This document shows positions 23,421-34,695 of a stretch of 64,000 nucleotides of DNA, in pieces. This stretch comes from Orobanche coerulescens (lineage: Eukaryota > Streptophyta > Magnoliopsida > Lamiales > Orobanchaceae): NCBI GenBank assembly GCA_033398695.1, contig CM065805.1, forward strand, positions 73,252,762-73,316,761. The letters run 5' to 3'. A program made the translations under genes and the position numbers. Each line of letters starts with the position of its first letter. The first letter of the stretch is position 1. Under the pieces are notes generated by a model. That model was not told the DNA's origin, ran no database searches, and worked only from the letters and a program-made list of their open reading frames with translations.

Positions 23421-23836
23421 TGCCGAGCAGTGGCCGAGCACGTCCGGACAGCAGCCGGGTGCTTGCTGTATTCTGCCAAGCGTGTCCTGAATGCGGCCGA
23501 GAGCGTTGCTATAGACTTCCGATTTAGTGCCGAGCGGGTCCTGTAGGCGGCCGAGCGCATTGCTGTATGCGGCCGAGCGTTGCTGTATGCGGCCGAGCGC
23601 GTTGCTGTATCCAGCCGAGCGCGTTGCTGTATCCAGCCGAGTGCTGGCTGTATCCGGCCGACCGCTTGCTGTATGCAGCCGAGTGCTTGTTGTATCCGGC
23701 CGAGCGCTTGTTGTATCCGGCCTAGTGCGTTGCTTTATCCAGCTGAGTGCTTGCTGGATCCGGCCGAGCTCTTGCTGTATTCTGCCGGGCGTGTCCTGAC
23801 AGCAGCCGAGTGCTTACTGTAGTCGTCCGAGTACGT
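23421..23836 (+). repeat. Tandem array of about 20 units of a 22-bp GC-rich repeat
   Basis: The unit is close to GCCGAGCGCGTTGCTGTATC plus two variable bases (usually CG or CA); units vary from 20 to 24 bp and differ at a few positions. All plus-strand frames over part of it encode Cys/Ile/Arg/Pro/Ser-type repetitive peptides, a by-product of the repeat and not a protein. It lies in the leader of copia C, before any gag, and ends where the next block begins (TGTCACGCCCC, 23837). Confidence 0.93.
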
Positions 23837-24640
23837 TGTCACGCCCCAAGATAAACGACCGACAGAACGTTCGGACATACCCGCATAGAGAGGTGCGAGG
23901 TCCAGCAGATCAACGTGCATGGGGCACGTTCGGGACTGCAAGGCCGTGTGGAGCGTCACAACCTATTGAGGGACTTAGCCGTGTGGTGCGGCATGCATGG
24001 ATGTATGGCCGGAAAAGTAGGCCATCCGGGCAACAAAGTGCCCAACCGAGGGACAAGGCCATTAGGCCAAATGCGGAACTACTTGGGCGGCGAGACAAGG
24101 CACGCCGGGAACCGAACGGACGAGTGCAGCGGATAGGCACGCCGCTTCGGAACATTGCGAGACAAGATGACGAGTTGAGGCATATCCGAGGGCCAAGACT
24201 CGGACACGGGCAATGGATACCTGCAAGGGGTGCGCGCGAGGCGCTGGGCGCACGCGCGGGCGGCGCGCGAGGGACACACGGAGCTCCCTCCCCCTATAAT
24301 AGGCTTAGACGGATAAAGGCCTGTGAGTGCACTGGACATTGGAAAGCTGAGGAGTCCACTGTGCGGATGTCACACCCAGAACATTCCAGAAACGGACCGG
24401 GATGGTCCGGAACATCAAAGATTAATCCGGAGGCATTTGTGGAAGGCCGGGCCGGATCGGGCCAGGTTACATGGAGTCGGGCCGAGTGGGCCGGGTCGGG
24501 TCGAGCAAGCCAGAAAGGTCTAGAAACGTGTGGAAGATGCTGGAGACTCTTGGATGAGTCAAGAGACTTGTAACTTAGTAGAGTTTTCTAGACATTGTAA
24601 ATATATTGTACTTAGAATTCTTCCCAAAATGAAAAATTCC
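23837..24640 (+). repeat. GC-rich LTR-like block of unidentified retroelement
   Basis: It starts TGTCACGCCCC, typical of an LTR terminus, and includes a very GC-rich stretch (GCGCGCGAGGCGCTGGGCGC) followed by a TATA-like CCCTATAATAGG near 24293-24304. The right end joins a gypsy pol fragment near 24640. A 245-codon plus frame (23836-24573) has no recognisable domain and overlaps opposite-strand frames, so I treat it as non-coding. Strand and family are uncertain. Confidence 0.5.
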
Positions 24641-25150
24641 CTTCATGTTGCCCCACCAAAAATTCTGCTTCAAATCCTTATACATCTTATTAGTACCTGG
24701 GTGAATAGAATAAGGCATACTGTGAGCTTCCTTCATGATAGTCTGTTTCAAAACATCAATATCGGGGACACAAAGTTGACTTTGAAATCTCAAAACTGCA
24801 TCTTCATGAATTACAAATCTTGGGGCCTTTTCCTTGCTCACTTCATCACGTAACCGGATCATCAAAGGATCATCCAATTGCTAAGATTTGATTTCTTTGA
24901 TTAATGACAAAGTTAATTCGATCACACACAGTTGCCCTTGGACTTCTTGCAACCATACATTAATTCCTTCACGAATCAACTCTCGTTGAATGCTGGACTG
25001 GGACGTGAGCATTTCCAGCATTCTAATAGAAATGAGTTTGCGGCTCAGTGTATCGGCCACTACATTCACTTTGCCTGGATGATAAAGAATCTCCAAATCA
25101 TAGTTCTTAATCAATTTTAGTCATCTCCTATGCCGCATGTTTAACTCTTG
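24640..25150 (-). pseudogene. Ty3/gypsy pol fragment (RNase H end to integrase zinc region)
   Basis: Minus-strand reading gives the end of RNase H ([25 protein letters not shown]) and the integrase zinc-binding start (YSIHPGTNKMYKDLKQNFWW). The piece is cut at both ends: near 24640 in the zinc region and near 25150 within the motif that in other copies reads ELNMRQRRW. Near 25118 the conserved Trp codon reads as a stop. It is most like element F at 52310-52830. It is a relic. Confidence 0.88.
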
Positions 25151-25667
25151 TGGTATGAGGCAATTATCAGAACACAATGAAGATTTTCCCCAACACAACC
25201 TGTGTGGGATGAAGAAATTCCAGAAGAACAAAGTTTCAAATTGTGTTAAAGAAGTTAGAGTTCAAAGCTTACAATTAATATGTGTGAACGGCTCAAGCTA
25301 CAACCATGTGTATCAATCCGTGTGAAAGATACAACTTAGAGAATTTAGTTAAGAAGTCATGAAGTTGTGTATGTCTTGATTTTAGCAAACATCCCTTCTG
25401 TGTGGAGACCCGATGGACATTGAGGATGTTGCCTCGAACCACACTAAATACTGTGTCTTTTCTTACTTATTTACTTCTGTTTATTGTTTGTGATTTAATC
25501 ATACTTACTATGTAGAACCCTGTAAGCACCAAGCCTACATGAGAACATTAAGTTGTTGTAACTACAACAACTTACTTATAGACTTCCACTATGTAAAAAT
25601 CTTCGAAAAATGAGTACAACTCATTCCACTTCCTCTAAGATGTTAGAAAAGTATAATGTGACCATCA
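25151..25667 (+). repeat. Copia LTR remnant (5' side of copia J)
   Basis: A stretch ending ATGTGACCATCA lies directly before a primer-binding site, so it is the 3' part of a 5' LTR. The first 40 bases (TATGAGGCAATTATCAGAAC...) match, in the same plus orientation, the end of the opposite-strand LTR at 40958-40999. The left boundary is therefore a composite of two copia LTR pieces. Confidence 0.65.
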
Positions 25668-25669
25668 AG

Positions 25670-25682
25670 TGGTATCGGAGCT
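25670..25682 (+). other. Primer-binding site of copia J
   Basis: TGGTATCGGAGCT sits just after the LTR end at 25667. It marks the strand of the element and the start of its leader. Confidence 0.85.
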
Positions 25683-25799
25683 AGTTCGACAAAGAATCAA
25701 TCAATTTTTAATCTAAACCAGATACATGATCACTAGCTTTCAAAAACTGTATATTTTCGTTTTTTATATCCATATCTTATATCTCAGCATGGATTTTTA

Positions 25800-27140
25800 T
25801 ATGATCAATAAACTTCTATTATTTTGTATTAACGAATTCGATGATTGGAGAATTAGAATGGCACATCTTGCTGCCATGCACGAACAAATGCTCTTTGTAA
25901 TACATGAACTACGTATCAGCATAATGAAGATCAATACAATTATAAGGATAGAAGGTGAACCCTTTGCGAAAATGTTAGAGAAGCTGCGAGATCAGTGGAC
26001 AGCTTAAGCGAGAAACCTGGACAACGTCGAAAAGAATGTTCTATTTGTCACTCTTGACAAAGGCATATTCACCAAGATAAAAAGCTGTAAGATAGCCAAA
26101 GCTACCTGGGATAAACTCAAGATGATATGCAAGGACACTGAACTCGCCAAAGAAAACAATCAAGAATTTGATTCTTTTTAAATGAGATTTGCAGAAAATC
26201 TTGAGGATCTTGACCTTAGATTTAATAGAATTGTCAGTGAACTTGAAGCATAAATCAAATAGTACTTCCAAAAGGAGAAAAAACACAAAATATTTAGATC
26301 TCTCCCTGTTTGATGGGATATTAAGGCCACAACTATAGTATGTCTTGCAATCTTAATAAAATATATGCATTTGATCCCTTTTCTGACCTCAAGGCTTTTG
26401 AATATGCTTTTGAGAAGATTTACCTGCCAAGACTACAGCTCTTGCGGCTGTATCTGCCAGAGACACAACTCTGCTCCCAGTACCTCCAAAGCCACATGAG
26501 ATGATGATGATGATGTGATGTCACATGACAAGATGGCACTCTTATGCAGAAGTTTGGGAAAATTATTGAGAAATATGGAAAGGCTCCCTACAGAAAAAAA
26601 TCCTCAAACAAGGTGAGTACTGAATCACCATCAATAGGAGATTCTAACCCGTGTTATAACTGTACGAATACAGGATACTATGCAAACAGATGTCCACATC
26701 CTAATGTCCAAAGGCTACCAGAAGCTGGACAACATGAAAGAGATGAGAAGCAAAGAGTTTGGAGATGTAAGTTGAAGGTACTGATTCGGGAATCAAATGC
26801 GACGCCAACAACAAGAAAGACGGAGGAATGTCCACAGGCTATCACCGATGGTGATTCTTCTAATGATGAGATTGAAGACATGGCCTATATGTGTATGATG
26901 GCCAATGAGAATGAGGATGACAATAGTGATGAAGAGGTAAGCTCAACCTCTTCAAATGACAATAATCCTATTAGTACATCTCATACCTTTGAGAAAAAGA
27001 TGAATGAATTTAAAAACATTCAACAAGACCACGAGAACTTAAAACAAGAAAACCAACAACTCTTACTTTCTAACTTAGAGTTGAAGGATGAAAACGACTT
27101 GCTAGAAATTAACTTTGAGAACATGTCCTTAGATTGCAAA
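25800..27140 (+). pseudogene. Ty1/copia gag of element J, heavily decayed
   Basis: The N-terminal gag motif (NEFDDWRIRMAHLAAMHEQM) is followed by recognisable blocks in shifting frames (AKATWDKLKMICKDTELAKE, RFNRIVSELEA) with several stops. A knuckle at about 26660-26700 reads CYNCTNTGYYANRC, with Tyr where His is expected. The tail is acidic and coiled-coil-like (SSNDEIEDMAYMCM, then MNEFKNIQQDHENLKQENQQ). This layout fits large-gag copia lineages such as SIRE; the lineage is inference. Intact gag would package the RNA. Confidence 0.82.
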
Positions 27141-28920
27141 TAGCAAGTTCGAACATGAAAAATTCATGGAGAGTAATCATCAACTTTCTGCTGAAATGGA
27201 TGAGTTAAAACTCATGATCATAGTAAAACAAACAATTATGCCCTATTAGAAGCAAAAACCCAGCTTCTTGAGAAGCGGGAGGGAGAACTCGAAACTAATC
27301 TCAAGTCATTTGAGAAATCCTCCAGAAGGATGGAATACATCCTTAGTACATGCCAATAAATTAATGGTAAATGTGGCATGGGATACAACTTATTCTCCAA
27401 CTCGAATGGAAAATCCAATACTGTATTTTTCAAAGGGGTTGAAGTTAATACTAGCCCCAAAACCGAGTAGATTCCAAGATCCGTTCCTATAGATAAAGGC
27501 AAAGCTATAGATGTGCCTTCAATTTAGTAAACAAAGACTGCTATTCTGCCACCTAGCCTTATCATAAGCAGCGGACGACACAACCCTACACACCTATAAA
27601 TAAAATAAGTGGTGCCCAATATCAATAGTATTCCCCTCTTGTATACTAATATCATTGCAAATAGCAACTGGGAAATGCTGTAACTTGACAATAGTGGGAT
27701 AATCAGTCGAGGCATACAACACCTCAATACTGGGTCTAAGAACCCAGGCACCCTTTCCACAAGCAATCTGCCGTTCAATACTATCTACATCAACTCTGGG
27801 AATCCAACAAGAGAAGGAGGCAATCTTTAAGGCAATGGTTCCTCCGCTAGAAAACAACCTTAAGGAACTCTAACTCTTAATTTTACATGCATAATTATCA
27901 TGCTTATAACAAAAATATGCCTGCCCCATGTAGACCTTGCAATAAAGGATCCAAAAAGTCCTATAGTAACCAATTACTATGAGGTCAGTCTGGATACATA
28001 AAGGCACCACTAACAAAGAACCCACCAAAAAATGGGTACCTAAATCTACTTAATTTATCGATAAGATATGAAGAGTATGTTTGGTACTTCACGTTCGATG
28101 TTCTCGGCAATTAACAGAAGATATCAGCAAATTAACAAATTATATTGAAGGATGGTCCAAAGGTCCGATTCAATGATAATTCTAAAGGATGAACAAGAGG
28201 AAAAGGAACACTGCTTGTAAGAAAATTCAAAGTCATTCGTTGAAGACTACAATATAACTTTTTGAGTGTTAGCCAATTTTATGACAAACAGTTCTTGGTT
28301 AAATTCTTTCAACGACATTGTAGGTTGAAGGAAATCAAGACCAAATAAGTTGTCCTTACATGATCCTGATCAGGGAATGTCACTGATTGGATTACTGTAG
28401 GTGCTTTAATCCCCAATTTTATTTCCAATGTCACTACAAATCAAAGATGGTTATGGCATAAGAGGATGTCTCACATCAAATTCAAGACCATCAACAATCT
28501 GGCAAGAGAGGGAATGGCCAGAGGATGCTGATGTATTATTTCACAAGAACAATGTTTGTGGACCCTTTGGCAAATAAGTCAAATCAACCTAGAACAACAA
28601 TTTTTTCTCTCAACCCACAGGGTCCTGGATTTATTTCATATGGACCTACATGGCCTTGTGGATCCTATCAGCTTGGGAGGTACGAAAAATTGTCTAGTTA
28701 TTGCTGATGATTTTCTAGGTACACTTAGACAATCTTCTCGAAGAATAAGAAAGAGATCATCACAAAGCTGTCGGAGCACCTAAACAAGCTATAGAATCAG
28801 AATGGGCTGAGCATTGTATCCATTTGGTCTGATAAAGGAATAAAATTCACAAATTTCTTTATAAAGCAATACTGTGCGGACAATGGCATACAAAATGAAT
28901 GAATATTCCGCAGCCAAAAC
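27141..28920 (+). pseudogene. Ty1/copia protease-integrase region of element J, truncated
   Basis: The gag tail continues (ALLEAKTQLLEKREGELETN). After an unexplained insert (about 27520-27870) come pre-integrase motifs (NFLSVSQFYDKQFLVKFFQR), the zinc-binding start (WWHKRMSHIKFKTINNLARE) and core fragments (HMDLHGLVDPISLGGTKNCL, VSIWSDKGIKFTNFF). Frames change many times. The coding sequence stops abruptly at 28920, where LTR H starts with TGTCACACCCC. No continuation was recognised downstream. Confidence 0.82.
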
Positions 28921-29945
28921 TGTCACACCCCTAAAACCGTATGGGAATATTACACGCCGTAGATCCTTCCCCCGAGGATCTACCAGGCTGAACATCACAA
29001 AACGACCAAGTGTTTTCCCGGTCGGGGCAAACAATACAATGATACGGACCGTTAAGGTCAATTATAAACAACTACACGGACCGGTGAGGTCATACGACTG
29101 CCACAAACAGAAAATACAATCCTTTACAATGAATACCCACGCAGGGGTAAAGATACAAAATAGCGGAAGGTTGACTATAACTCGGTCGATACAACATAAC
29201 TCGACCAAACTCTCAACTCTTGATTAGCATCGTAGCTCGTCACTTCCTGTGCCAATCCTGTGACTGCTCCCCTGAACCTGTCTGTACCTAGACGAAAAAC
29301 AAATAACCACCCCCCGATTACTCGGGGGTTAGTAAAACTCCACCGTTTTACTAGTGCAAGTATAATAGTATACGAAATGTATCAAGTAAAAGCAATCACG
29401 AATCAACCACGACAATCAATTGTCAAAATATTCCGCAGAGATTTTAATGTTTAGAAAAAAAACTCAATTCTTTGAAAACGAATCATCATCTCGGGCGACG
29501 TTGAAAGTAAAGAACCCTTTTAGGACCTCAAGTCCGAAATTGTAAATATTTTTCAAAATATTAGGGTCTCAACCCAAATCTCGTCTCACATTACAAAATC
29601 TTATAAAATGGAAAACCTTTTTGAACGTCGCGTCCTTAGTTACAAAACTATTTCAAATTCATTGGTTCTCGGCCCTAAGCCATCTTCCGTAAAACAACCT
29701 TTCGAAACACTTGACTTCAAAACAAATTAGTATTCCAAAATAATTTCCATATCAGTCCATAAATCGCTAGGGTTCGCCAACCCAAAAATAGTTTCACTGT
29801 GATTGATGATTATCCGTGTTCCGCCCCTCAAGGTACGAAACCCTCTATGCCTCGTCGGACATCCCTAGGTGGATAATCTCAGCTCAACTTTCATTTCCGC
29901 AACAAAAAATGATTATCCGTGTTCCGCCCCTCAATGCACGAAACG

Positions 29946-31497
29946 TACTACCAAAAAAAGGACTTTAGCCGACGACACTTAAAAAAATGGCCGACGACTT
30001 TTAAGTGTCGACGGCTAAACTTTGGACTTTAGCCGACGACTTTTGTCCAGGTCGTCAGCTAAACTACAACGTAGTCGTCGGCTAAAGTTTAACACTTTAG
30101 CCGACGACTTTTGTAATTGTTTAGCCGACGACCCATAGATAGTCGTCGGCTAAACCTCCTATTTAAAATTATATATCGCCCTCCGTTCCCCTCGGCACCC
30201 GGAAAAAAAAAATCAAAAAATTGGGGTTTAGCCGACGACTTAGATCTAGTCGTCGGCTAAACCTCAAATTTAAAATTATATATCGTCCTCAGTTTTCCTC
30301 CGCACCCGAAAAAAAACAAAAACTTGGGGTTTAGCCGACGACTTAGATCTAGTCGTCGGCTAAACCTCTATATATATATATATAAATATAGACCCTCTTC
30401 TCTTCTTTCTTCTTCCTTTTCTTCTTTTTTCTTCCCCCACCCACCCGTCACCCGCCCGACGACACCAGACCACCCGTCACCCGCCCGCCGGAACACCGCC
30501 GCTCGACCGTCCGCCCGCCCGCCGCCCGACCTCCGCACCGGTAACCCATTTTTTTGTGCATTTTTAGTGTATTAATTTTATCTATAATTAGGTTATTTTT
30601 CATGTAGTTTTTATTATTTTTTTAATTTATTAGGTTAGGTTTTATTTAGTTTTTAGAATTTTGTGTTTTATTTAGTTTTCATTTGTTTGATGAATTTATT
30701 GTATTTGTTTGATGTATTGTTGGTGTATTGTGTAATTAATTGGTGTACTGTGTTGAATTGTATGTATTGTAAGTGTATTGTGTTATTAATTGTTGTATTG
30801 TGTTGAATTGGTGTATTTTTATTGATGTTGAATTCGTGTATTGTATATTTTTATTTCACCTCATAATTTCATCAATCCGCCGCACGTCAGTCTGCCGTCC
30901 GCCGATGTCCGCCGCCCAGCAGGTAGATTTTATTTTTTTGCCCGATTTTAGCCCGACTTTGTTGGTGTATTTTTGTCTCTAATTTATTAATTGGTGTATT
31001 GTGTTGAATTGTATGTATTGTTGGTATGTTGTGTTATTAATTGGTATATTCTGTTGAATTGGTGTATTGTATATGTGTTATGTATTTGTGTTGAATTGTA
31101 TGAATTGTTATGTATTTTTTCTCTAATTTAGTAATTGGTGTATTGTGTTGACTATAAATTGTTCCCAAAATCTGAATTAATTTTTTTTTATATTAGGTTT
31201 TAGCCGACAACCTTTACAACAGTCCTCGGCTAAAGTATATTATTATTTTTTTAAAAAATATTTTAGCGACGACTTTGTTAAATGTCGTCGGCTGAAGTAT
31301 ATTACTTTTTTTTTTTGAAAAAACTTTAGCCGATGACATTTAACAAAGTCGTCGGCTAAACTTTAGCCGACGGCTAAAGGTTGTCGGTTAAACCTTGGCC
31401 GACGGTTTTTTAGCCGACGACTGATAGGATTAGCCGACGATATTTATCTTTAGCCGACGACTTTAAGTCGTCGGTTAAACCCTGGATTTTGGTAGTG
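29946..31497. mobile_element. Non-autonomous CACTA-like DNA transposon (1552 bp)
   Basis: The right end reads GGTAGTG on the plus strand, i.e. CACTACCAAAATCCAGGG inward. The left end reads TACTACCAAAAAAAGGAC, with the first C mutated to T. Both ends carry many direct and inverted copies of TTTAGCCGACGAC, like the subterminal transposase-binding repeats of CACTA elements. Flanking ACG/ACC may be a 3-bp target duplication with one change. LTR H motif copy 2 continues across the insertion. No transposase ORF is visible. The middle (30366-31190) holds TATATATAAATATA, a CT-rich stretch, a C-rich stretch and T/GT-rich sequence. Confidence 0.85.
30366..31190 (+). other. Promoter/5'-UTR-like interior of the CACTA element
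   Basis: A TA-rich box (TATATATATAAATATAGACC) is followed by a pyrimidine run (CTTCTTTCTTCTTCC), a C-rich block of CCGCC repeats, ACCGGTAACCC (possible splice donor) and a long T-rich region with repeated TTGAATTGGTGTATTG. A second GC-rich patch near 30880-30922 ends CAGGTAGATT. It resembles a promoter, first exons and introns without coding capacity. I cannot say whether it comes from the autonomous parent or a host gene. Confidence 0.45.
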
Positions 31498-32540
31498 ACC
31501 TTATACGCCCCGTCGGACATCCCTAGGTGGATAACCTCACGTTCTCGAACCTCCCCTCATGGTACGAATCCCCATATGCCCTGTCGGACATCCCTAGGTG
31601 AACATTACAATCTTTCTAACTCATATGTATGATCCGACGATTATCCGTGTTTCGTCCCTCAAGGCATGAAACCCTATACGCCCAGTCGGACATCCCTAGG
31701 TTGGATAATCTCGGCCCAGTATGGCTTTCCACATATACACACAATCAACATCACAACAACCATCACGAATGGTACACGTTCAGTCACGCCACAAGGTACA
31801 CAAACAACGCATCATCAACACAATAATTCTCAATATATCATAATACACACCTAAGTGTATTATCCAATGAACACAACTTCACCGTCAACACATATTCACG
31901 ACCGGAACAATCAAACACATAATATATTCATCAATCCCAACTCGTCACAGTACATATCAAAAGTATAACAAAATAACTAGATCATCACAATCGATATAAT
32001 ACCACAACAAGGGACGATCGAATACAATCAACACATAACTAGACATCCAAGAAGGCAATTCACAAAATGTATAATCAACTAGGACAACCAAATTGTTATA
32101 ATTATATTACTCAACTTCAATTCGCAAGATATAAATCGTATAGACAAGAATACTTGCCTCGATAATCGTTAACGAAACTCCGATGAACACGGCTCACCCA
32201 AAACATCCCCGAAACCTACAACCTCCACAAGACACAACAAAAACATGATCACAACGGGGTTCAAGACCAACAACAACTGAAATCACGCCAAACTATCGAG
32301 GAAAACTCATTGGAACATTTAATCGAACATTAAATGTTCAATAATTCCCAAGAACACCCGAGTCATCAATCAAGTTAAACAAACTCGAGATATGGATATA
32401 CAATCTATAGAACACAATTAATAACATCATACTACACCAATCGATTCATCAAAATCGGACTAGGATCGAAATCAAGAACAAATTTCCAAAAAGTCAACCC
32501 GAAGAAAAATCAAGAATTTACCTCGATTCAACGAAGAGGA

Positions 32541-34038
32541 TGTTGGGAATAGTGCCCTAGGACATCCGATGTGCCTAGATTTGTAATTGTCACATTTAAA
32601 TAATGTTATTTGATATCATTTATTTCTCGTTGATTATTATAATGTGTGCATGTTTTAATATTATAATAATCGAATAATAGTTATTCACGAATAATAAGAT
32701 TATTCAAATGTCCCTGGTAAAATCGCGTTGAGTAGAGACTCAAGTGACTTATATACTAGTATAAGTTTGATTGATAATCATCGAATGATTATGCGTATGG
32801 TATGGATCAATCTTATGGGTATTGGTTGGAGAACTAATACTGGACCGACCCGCATTGAGATCACTGCATGGAAATGTCATAAGTGAATCTCAATATAACA
32901 GTATGTCAATAAATCCTTGAACCTGAGATTATCATAGCGTCCAACATGATAACTGCTATGCGTTGACGTAATCCAACGTCATCTGAAACATGGTGATCAT
33001 AAAGGTTAGCGATCGGGATTAGTGGGAGTCATGTAGAGGGCAATGAATAATCAAGACGGGGATTTGTCCCTCTCTTAACTGAGAGAGATATCTACTGGGC
33101 CCCTCGATAAGTAGGACTGAAGGAAATGCATGGCCATGCTCAAATGAAGAGTCATTTGATTCAATCAGTCTACTTAAGATCGAGAAAACATTTGAACATA
33201 AATAAGTATGACAGACTCCATGACTTAGTTCAAATATGATATCGCGTGACAAAGGGACTTGACACGTTAAAAGGTTTAATGGACTATTAACTTATATTAT
33301 TTGGGTAATCATAATGTCTTGCTAGAGGCCGCTTATGATTTATTATTTAATAAGGTATTAAATAATTGCCAACATAATATAAGCCTTTTGGGTTGCACGT
33401 ACGACAATTATAGACAAGTAGGAATAAATATCAACTGGGAATAATAAATATAATATTGGATATTATATTTATAAGGAGATTAAATAATAAGTAATATATA
33501 TAATATTGGATATTATATATATTGTATTATTTAATAAGTTGAGGGGCAACTAAGCAAATACTAGATTCTTGAATCTAGGGATTACTTAGTATAAATAAGA
33601 GATCCACGACAAGGAGTTGTCATAAGAACTCAAAAGAAAATCGCCTCTCTCTCCAAAACGAAGAAAAAATCGACCTCTTCCTCTTACTGTAGGAGAACGA
33701 AGTCGGTCGTCTAATCCTCTTCCCTTAGTTGATCTTGATCAATAGTACAATCCTTCTAGTAAGGAACTTGTGTTGTACTATTTATCAATATTATTCGTAA
33801 GGATCTAGCAATCCGGCTTGTGGAATTGTTCGAGTGTGGATCACCAAAAGAGGAAGGAGATATTCATCTGCTTCTAGTCCGGATCTTGAACTGTTCAATC
33901 GGATTAAGGTAATTCGATTAACCCTTTAATCAAACAATTAAATTACTGCATGAGATCCTAAATTGGGTTTTCACATTTATTGTTCCGCTACGTTTTTTAC
34001 TCTGATTATTTTGTATTCGATGCATAGAAAAATCAACA
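32541..34038 (+). repeat. 5' LTR of copia D (1498 bp)
   Basis: It begins TGTTGGGAATAGTGCCC and ends AAAAATCAACA before the primer-binding site. A TATA candidate, TATAAATA, is at 33590-33597. Upstream, two AT-rich direct repeats with ATAATATTGGATATTATAT lie at about 33448-33525. Confidence 0.93.
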
Positions 34039-34039
34039 G

Positions 34040-34052
34040 TGGTATCGGAGCC
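34040..34052 (+). other. Primer-binding site of copia D
   Basis: TGGTATCGGAGCC follows the LTR after one base and complements initiator tRNA-Met with one difference. Confidence 0.93.
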
Positions 34053-34314
34053 AACTTGCATGTAATTTAATTATTTGTGTAGAACATATTTATGTGTAAA
34101 TTATGTTCTTGATTATGTTTATAAAATATGGATTTTATAAAATAATTTTTCTGGTTTAATTTGATTAAATTGGAACGTCAAAAATTGATTTTCTGGACTG
34201 TTTTCGCAAATTTCTGCTCCAGAACTGTTCTGGAACAGATCTGTTCCGAGATGGGTCGGGTCAGGTTCGGGTCGGGTCAGAGCTGGACCCGCGGGCTAAT
34301 TTTATTAGCAAAAA

Positions 34315-34695
34315 TGTTTTCGCAATACCAGGTTTTCGAACCCTGTTCAATTTGCCCGCCTTCCGCCGATTTACCATGTGGGCTGCAGCTTTGTTTTGGA
34401 AACAATACACGGAAGGTTTTTATTAAAGGCAAACAAATCTGTTTTAAATATTGCAAAAATAATTCCGCAAAAACAGGGATTCGATCCCCGCGTTTAAGCT
34501 TTCCTTCCGCACCACTTACCATCTCGGTTGGGTCCTGTTTTTAGTAACTTTCGCAGTAGTTCTTTTGCTTATAAGCCTGTTTTAAAATTAAAGTTAATAG
34601 TTGCAAAATGTTGCAACTGCTCCCGCCGGGTGTCGAACCCGGACGAACCCATATCCAGAGCTTGCAGATAGCCATCTCGGCCATAGTCCAGATTT
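34315..34695 (-). repeat. Three diverged tRNA-like units in the copia D leader, antisense
   Basis: Three roughly 100-130 bp units (about 34315-34420, 34437-34540 and 34590-34695) share a plus-strand order: GCAAAA...GCAA, then a T-arm/B-box-like hairpin (AGGTTTTCGAACCCTG; AGGGATTCGATCCCCG; CCGGGTGTCGAACCCGG), then an ACCATCTCGG-type end. On the minus strand unit 3 reads GGCCGAGATGG followed 35-40 bases later by CCGGGTTCGACACCCGG, like the D-arm and T-arm of a Ser/Leu-type tRNA. No unit gives a full cloverleaf by eye, so I do not call tRNA genes. Confidence 0.7.

Larger units (their letters stand above)
28921..32540 (-). repeat. Minus-strand gypsy LTR H, interrupted by a CACTA element
   Basis: It starts TGTCACACCCCTAAAACC, the complement of a GGGGTGTGACA terminus, and inserted into copia J. 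Four copies of a roughly 70-bp motif with ends GATTATCC and GGATAATC occur at 29808-29878, 29911-31536 (split by the CACTA element), 31550-31603 (partial) and 31639-31710. The CTTGCCTCGATAATC stretch near 32153 links it to 11155-11911. Copia D cuts it at 32541. No internal gypsy domain follows, so solo LTR or truncated element cannot be told apart. Confidence 0.78.

Noticed and set aside
23527..23822. Plus-strand ORFs with repeated Cys-Ile-Arg-Pro-Ser-type peptides
   Set aside because: Produced by the 22-bp tandem array in several frames at once; no start context or homology.
23836..24573. A 245-codon plus-strand ORF
   Set aside because: GC-rich sequence has few stops by chance; long frames occur on both strands and no domain is visible.
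28874..29227. A 117-codon plus-strand ORF crossing 28920/28921
   Set aside because: It joins the last copia J codons to LTR H by chance at the insertion border.
30324..30575. An 83-codon ORF in the CACTA-like element
   Set aside because: Composition is Ser/Pro/Arg from CT- and C-rich repeats, and it overlaps the subterminal repeats and the TATA-like box.
34600..34695. A tRNA gene on the minus strand
   Set aside because: T-arm and D-arm-like words are present, but I could not assemble an acceptor stem and anticodon arm. It is one of three diverged repeats.
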